A DNA stretch of 64,000 bases, taken from positions 28,544 through 92,543 of the forward strand of contig NZ_JABBPN010000017.1 in assembly GCF_012933385.1 (NCBI RefSeq), read 5' to 3'. Below are positions 62,066 to 64,000 of this stretch, in pieces. The notes beneath the pieces are model-generated. The model did no database searches. It saw only the letters and a list, made by a program, of their open reading frames with translations, and was not told where the DNA came from. Source of the stretch: Paenibacillus lemnae (GTDB lineage: Bacteria > Bacillota > Bacilli > Paenibacillales > Paenibacillaceae). The translations under genes and the position numbers were made by a program. Each line of letters starts with the position of its first letter. Positions within the stretch are counted from its first letter, which is position 1.

Positions 62066-63023
62066 TTTGACTGTGAGATCAAGTGAAAAAACAACGGAGG
62101 CGGTGCCCGGCAGGGCATCCGCTTCTACTTCTAACCGGACATCGTACAGTACCATAGAGAAATGGAAGGATTTCGCCTTTGCCCTGCCTGCTCTCGGTTT
62201 TCTGGGCGTATTTCTTTTTTATCCGATGATCTATTCGGTATATATCAGTTTTACGAACTGGAATATGACCCGGCCGGTTAAGAAGTTTGTCGGTGTGGAT
62301 AACTATACGAGGCTTATTTCCAACGCAGATTTTTACCAGTCCCTGAAAGTCACCTTGATATACACCGTTATGGATGTGGTGCTTACACTGGCCATCGGCC
62401 TGCTGCTCGCGATGCTGCTCAACGTTAATTCTTCCCGGTTGTTCGGCTTGATCCGCGGCGTGATTTTTATGCCTTATTATATCTCTATGGTGATCGCTGC
62501 CATGGTTTTCACCTGGATCTACAACGGACAGTACGGATTGCTGAACCGCATTATCACCTTATTCGGCATGGACCCGGTAGAGTGGCTGATTAATCCGGAA
62601 ACGGTGCTGCCGGCACTTGTGACTGTGTCGATATGGAAGGGTGTCGGTTTCGCGATGATTTTGTTTATTGCCGGGATCCGCAGTATTCCGAACGAATACT
62701 ATGAGGCAGCGGCAATGGATGGAGCAAGCCGTTTTCATACATTTCGGAATATCACACTGCCGCTGTTATCTCCAATGACACTGTTTCTCGTCATCACGAC
62801 CTTTATCTCCTCTATGCAGGTGTTTCAATCGATTGATGTGATGACGAATGGGGGACCACTGAAGAGCACCAATGCAATTGTATATTGGATTTACACGATG
62901 GCTTTTGCGGAGTTCAAGACCGGCAGAGCCTCTGCCCTGGTTATGATTCTGTTCGTAATCATTATGCTGTTAACCTTGCTTCAATGGTTTGTCGGCAGGA
63001 AGAAGGTGCATTATGAAGGATAG
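62058..63023 (+). CDS. ABC transporter permease, UgpA-like
   Basis: A 321-residue MalF/UgpA-type permease with six helices. It has a ~35-residue Ser/Thr-rich cytoplasmic N-terminus, the first helix ALPALGFLGVFLFYPMIYSV, and the ATPase-coupling loop YYEAAAMDGASRFHTFRNITLP. It overlaps the binding-protein gene by 8 bases and the second permease by 11. No ATPase gene is in the cluster, so it probably shares a general MsmX/UgpC-type ATPase encoded elsewhere. Confidence 0.88.
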   Translation: MSNLTVRSSEKTTEAVPGRASASTSNRTSYSTIEKWKDFAFALPALGFLGVFLFYPMIYSVYISFTNWNMTRPVKKFVGVDNYTRLISNADFYQSLKVTLIYTVMDVVLTLAIGLLLAMLLNVNSSRLFGLIRGVIFMPYYISMVIAAMVFTWIYNGQYGLLNRIITLFGMDPVEWLINPETVLPALVTVSIWKGVGFAMILFIAGIRSIPNEYYEAAAMDGASRFHTFRNITLPLLSPMTLFLVITTFISSMQVFQSIDVMTNGGPLKSTNAIVYWIYTMAFAEFKTGRASALVMILFVIIMLLTLLQWFVGRKKVHYEG

Positions 63024-63870
63024 AAGAATGGCGGGGGATACGCACTATCGCGCTTTGCATGCTGCAAGGGTATCTCTAGCGCTGGCCGTCATGCTGCTTA
63101 TGGCCTTTCCGATTTACTGGCTGCTGGTCAGCTCGCTGAAGACCGGAACGGAGATGCGCATGGCGATCCCGACGTTCTGGCCTGAGCGCTTTGCCTGGGA
63201 AAATTATGCCGAGGCATTTCGAGTCATTCCTTACGCCCGGTTCTTTGCCAACACGCTGATCATGGCAGCAGGCTCTATCCTTCTGCAGCTGAATGTAGCC
63301 TTGATGGCTGCCTATGCATTTGCCAAGGGACGTTTTTGGGGTCGGGATTTGATGTTCTTTCTGGTACTGGCCGCTCTGATTGTACCAGAGCAGATCACAT
63401 TCGTCCCGACATACGTCATGATGTCCAAACTGGGGTGGCTGGACACATTTTGGGCGTTGATCGTTCCTCATGGTGCTTCTGCCTTCGGTATTTTTCTGCT
63501 GCGTCAGTCGTTTAAATCTTTAAATAATGATGTGCTGGAGGCGGCACGGGTGGATGGAGCCGGGCGCTTCGCTATCCTGTATCGCATGCTGCTGCCGATG
63601 GCTATGCCCACGGTAGTTACACTAGGTATCCTGATTTTTATATCCTCTTGGAATTCGTATTTCTGGCCGCTGATCATGACCAACACCGATGACATGCGTG
63701 TGCTGACAGTCGGTATTGCGATGCTGCGGGATTCCATTGCCGGCAATGAAGCGATGTATTTTAACGTGATCATGGCTTCCAGTGTGATGGCGATCCTGCC
63801 GATTATTATTATATTTACTGCGATGCAAAAGCATATCGTTGCGGCGATGGCCAACTCAACCTTCAAATGA
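63013..63870 (+). CDS. ABC transporter permease, UgpE-like
   Basis: A 285-residue MalG/UgpE-type permease with six helices. The coupling loop reads VLEAARVDGAGRFAILYRMLLP, and the end is IFTAMQKHIVAAMANSTFK, the usual tail of this class. ATG 63013 has GAAGGTGC upstream and overlaps the UgpA-like gene by 11 bases; the frame is open to 62989. Last gene of the importer. Confidence 0.88.
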   Translation: MKDRRMAGDTHYRALHAARVSLALAVMLLMAFPIYWLLVSSLKTGTEMRMAIPTFWPERFAWENYAEAFRVIPYARFFANTLIMAAGSILLQLNVALMAAYAFAKGRFWGRDLMFFLVLAALIVPEQITFVPTYVMMSKLGWLDTFWALIVPHGASAFGIFLLRQSFKSLNNDVLEAARVDGAGRFAILYRMLLPMAMPTVVTLGILIFISSWNSYFWPLIMTNTDDMRVLTVGIAMLRDSIAGNEAMYFNVIMASSVMAILPIIIIFTAMQKHIVAAMANSTFK

Positions 63871-63964
63871 GGGCTTGGATATCGGATTGTATTAAAAAAG
63901 GTGACCCTGAAATTAAACTGTACCCCTTGTAAAGGACATTTTAAAAAAGGTTAGGATACGTGAA

Positions 63965-63999
63965 GAAGCTGTTGCCTGTATGTTGCAGGCGGCAGCTTC
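63965..63999 (+). terminator. Probable terminator cut by the window edge
   Basis: GAAGCTGTTGCCTG and CAGGCGGCAGCTTC pair (one G-U) around TATGTTG; the T tract would lie beyond the window. It lies 95 bp after the importer. Confidence 0.65.
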
Positions 64000-64000
64000 T

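Noticed and set aside
63925..63955. Possible IS terminal repeat (TGTACCCCTTGTAAAGGACA)
   Set aside because: The sequence has the look of an IS3-type end, but no transposase or second end is in the window, so it cannot be supported.

Overview
The window is about 64 kb of a low-to-mid GC Firmicute chromosome. The most likely source is Paenibacillus or a close relative. The reasons are Bacillus-type Shine-Dalgarno sites with ATG, GTG and TTG starts; dense strong hairpin terminators; many sugar ABC, GH43 and Gfo/Idh/MocA genes; TipA-type MerR regulators; an AraM/EgsA glycerol-1-phosphate dehydrogenase; bacilliredoxin; EcsAB; YwbE; and GlpP. No tRNA, rRNA or CRISPR array was seen.

Layout. 1-3.7 kb: the tail of a DedA-like gene, two overlapping GH43 glycosidases, and a SASA-type esterase/PadR pair behind a promoter that carries two copies of a palindromic operator. 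3.7-4.7 kb: ctaB (heme A synthesis). 4.9-10.7 kb: a complete ribose operon rbsRKDACB with LacI-type operators. 10.7-16.7 kb: an AraC regulator, a Gfo/ThuA/Gfo operon, a 7-TM protein and another Gfo dehydrogenase. 17-19.1 kb: a secreted repeat protein, a small membrane protein and a PspA homologue in one operon behind a phased 11-bp repeat array. 19.2-24 kb: a MerR/TipAS regulator, malic enzyme, two small unknowns and EgsA. 24-27.5 kb: a chemotaxis receptor with a SigD-type promoter and a secreted PheC-like binding-protein/dehydratase. 27.4-31 kb: remnant of a sugar permease, a four-hairpin repeat, then ROK kinase and two Gfo dehydrogenases. 31-34 kb: UppP, DedA and an OYE flavoenzyme. 34-41.6 kb: two two-component systems flanking an ABC exporter (ATPase plus 929-residue FtsX permease). 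41.8-47 kb: pirin, an NlpC/P60 hydrolase, YwbE, a second TipAS regulator, fRMsr, a winged-helix protein and an alpha/beta hydrolase. 47-50.8 kb: GNAT and a YkoCED-like ECF vitamin transporter. 50.8-52 kb: a decayed patch with the second four-hairpin repeat and two broken transposases. 52-58.8 kb: EcsAB, BaiN-like flavoprotein, bacilliredoxin, NadE, AcpS and MutY. 59-63.9 kb: an MBL-fold lipoprotein, GlpP and a Ugp-like ABC importer.

How the genes work together. Much of the window serves carbohydrate capture and catabolism: hemicellulose side-chain removal, ribose uptake and phosphorylation, polyol or sugar dehydrogenation, and probable glycerol-3-phosphate import under GlpP. A second theme is envelope surveillance: PspA operon, two OmpR-type two-component systems, the MacB-like exporter, UppP, DedA and NlpC/P60.

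The strongest unexplained signals are these. (1) A ~200-bp element of four palindromes at 27600-27796 and 50993-51190 keeps almost identical spacing, and both copies sit beside decayed genes. (2) Three promoters carry 11-bp-phased direct repeats of OmpR type; two of them may belong to the same response regulator. (3) A twin operator with a 28-bp centre spacing controls the esterase/PadR pair. (4) A PheC-like protein without a lipobox keeps the residues expected of a cyclohexadienyl dehydratase. Names rest on reading motifs by eye; no database search was run.
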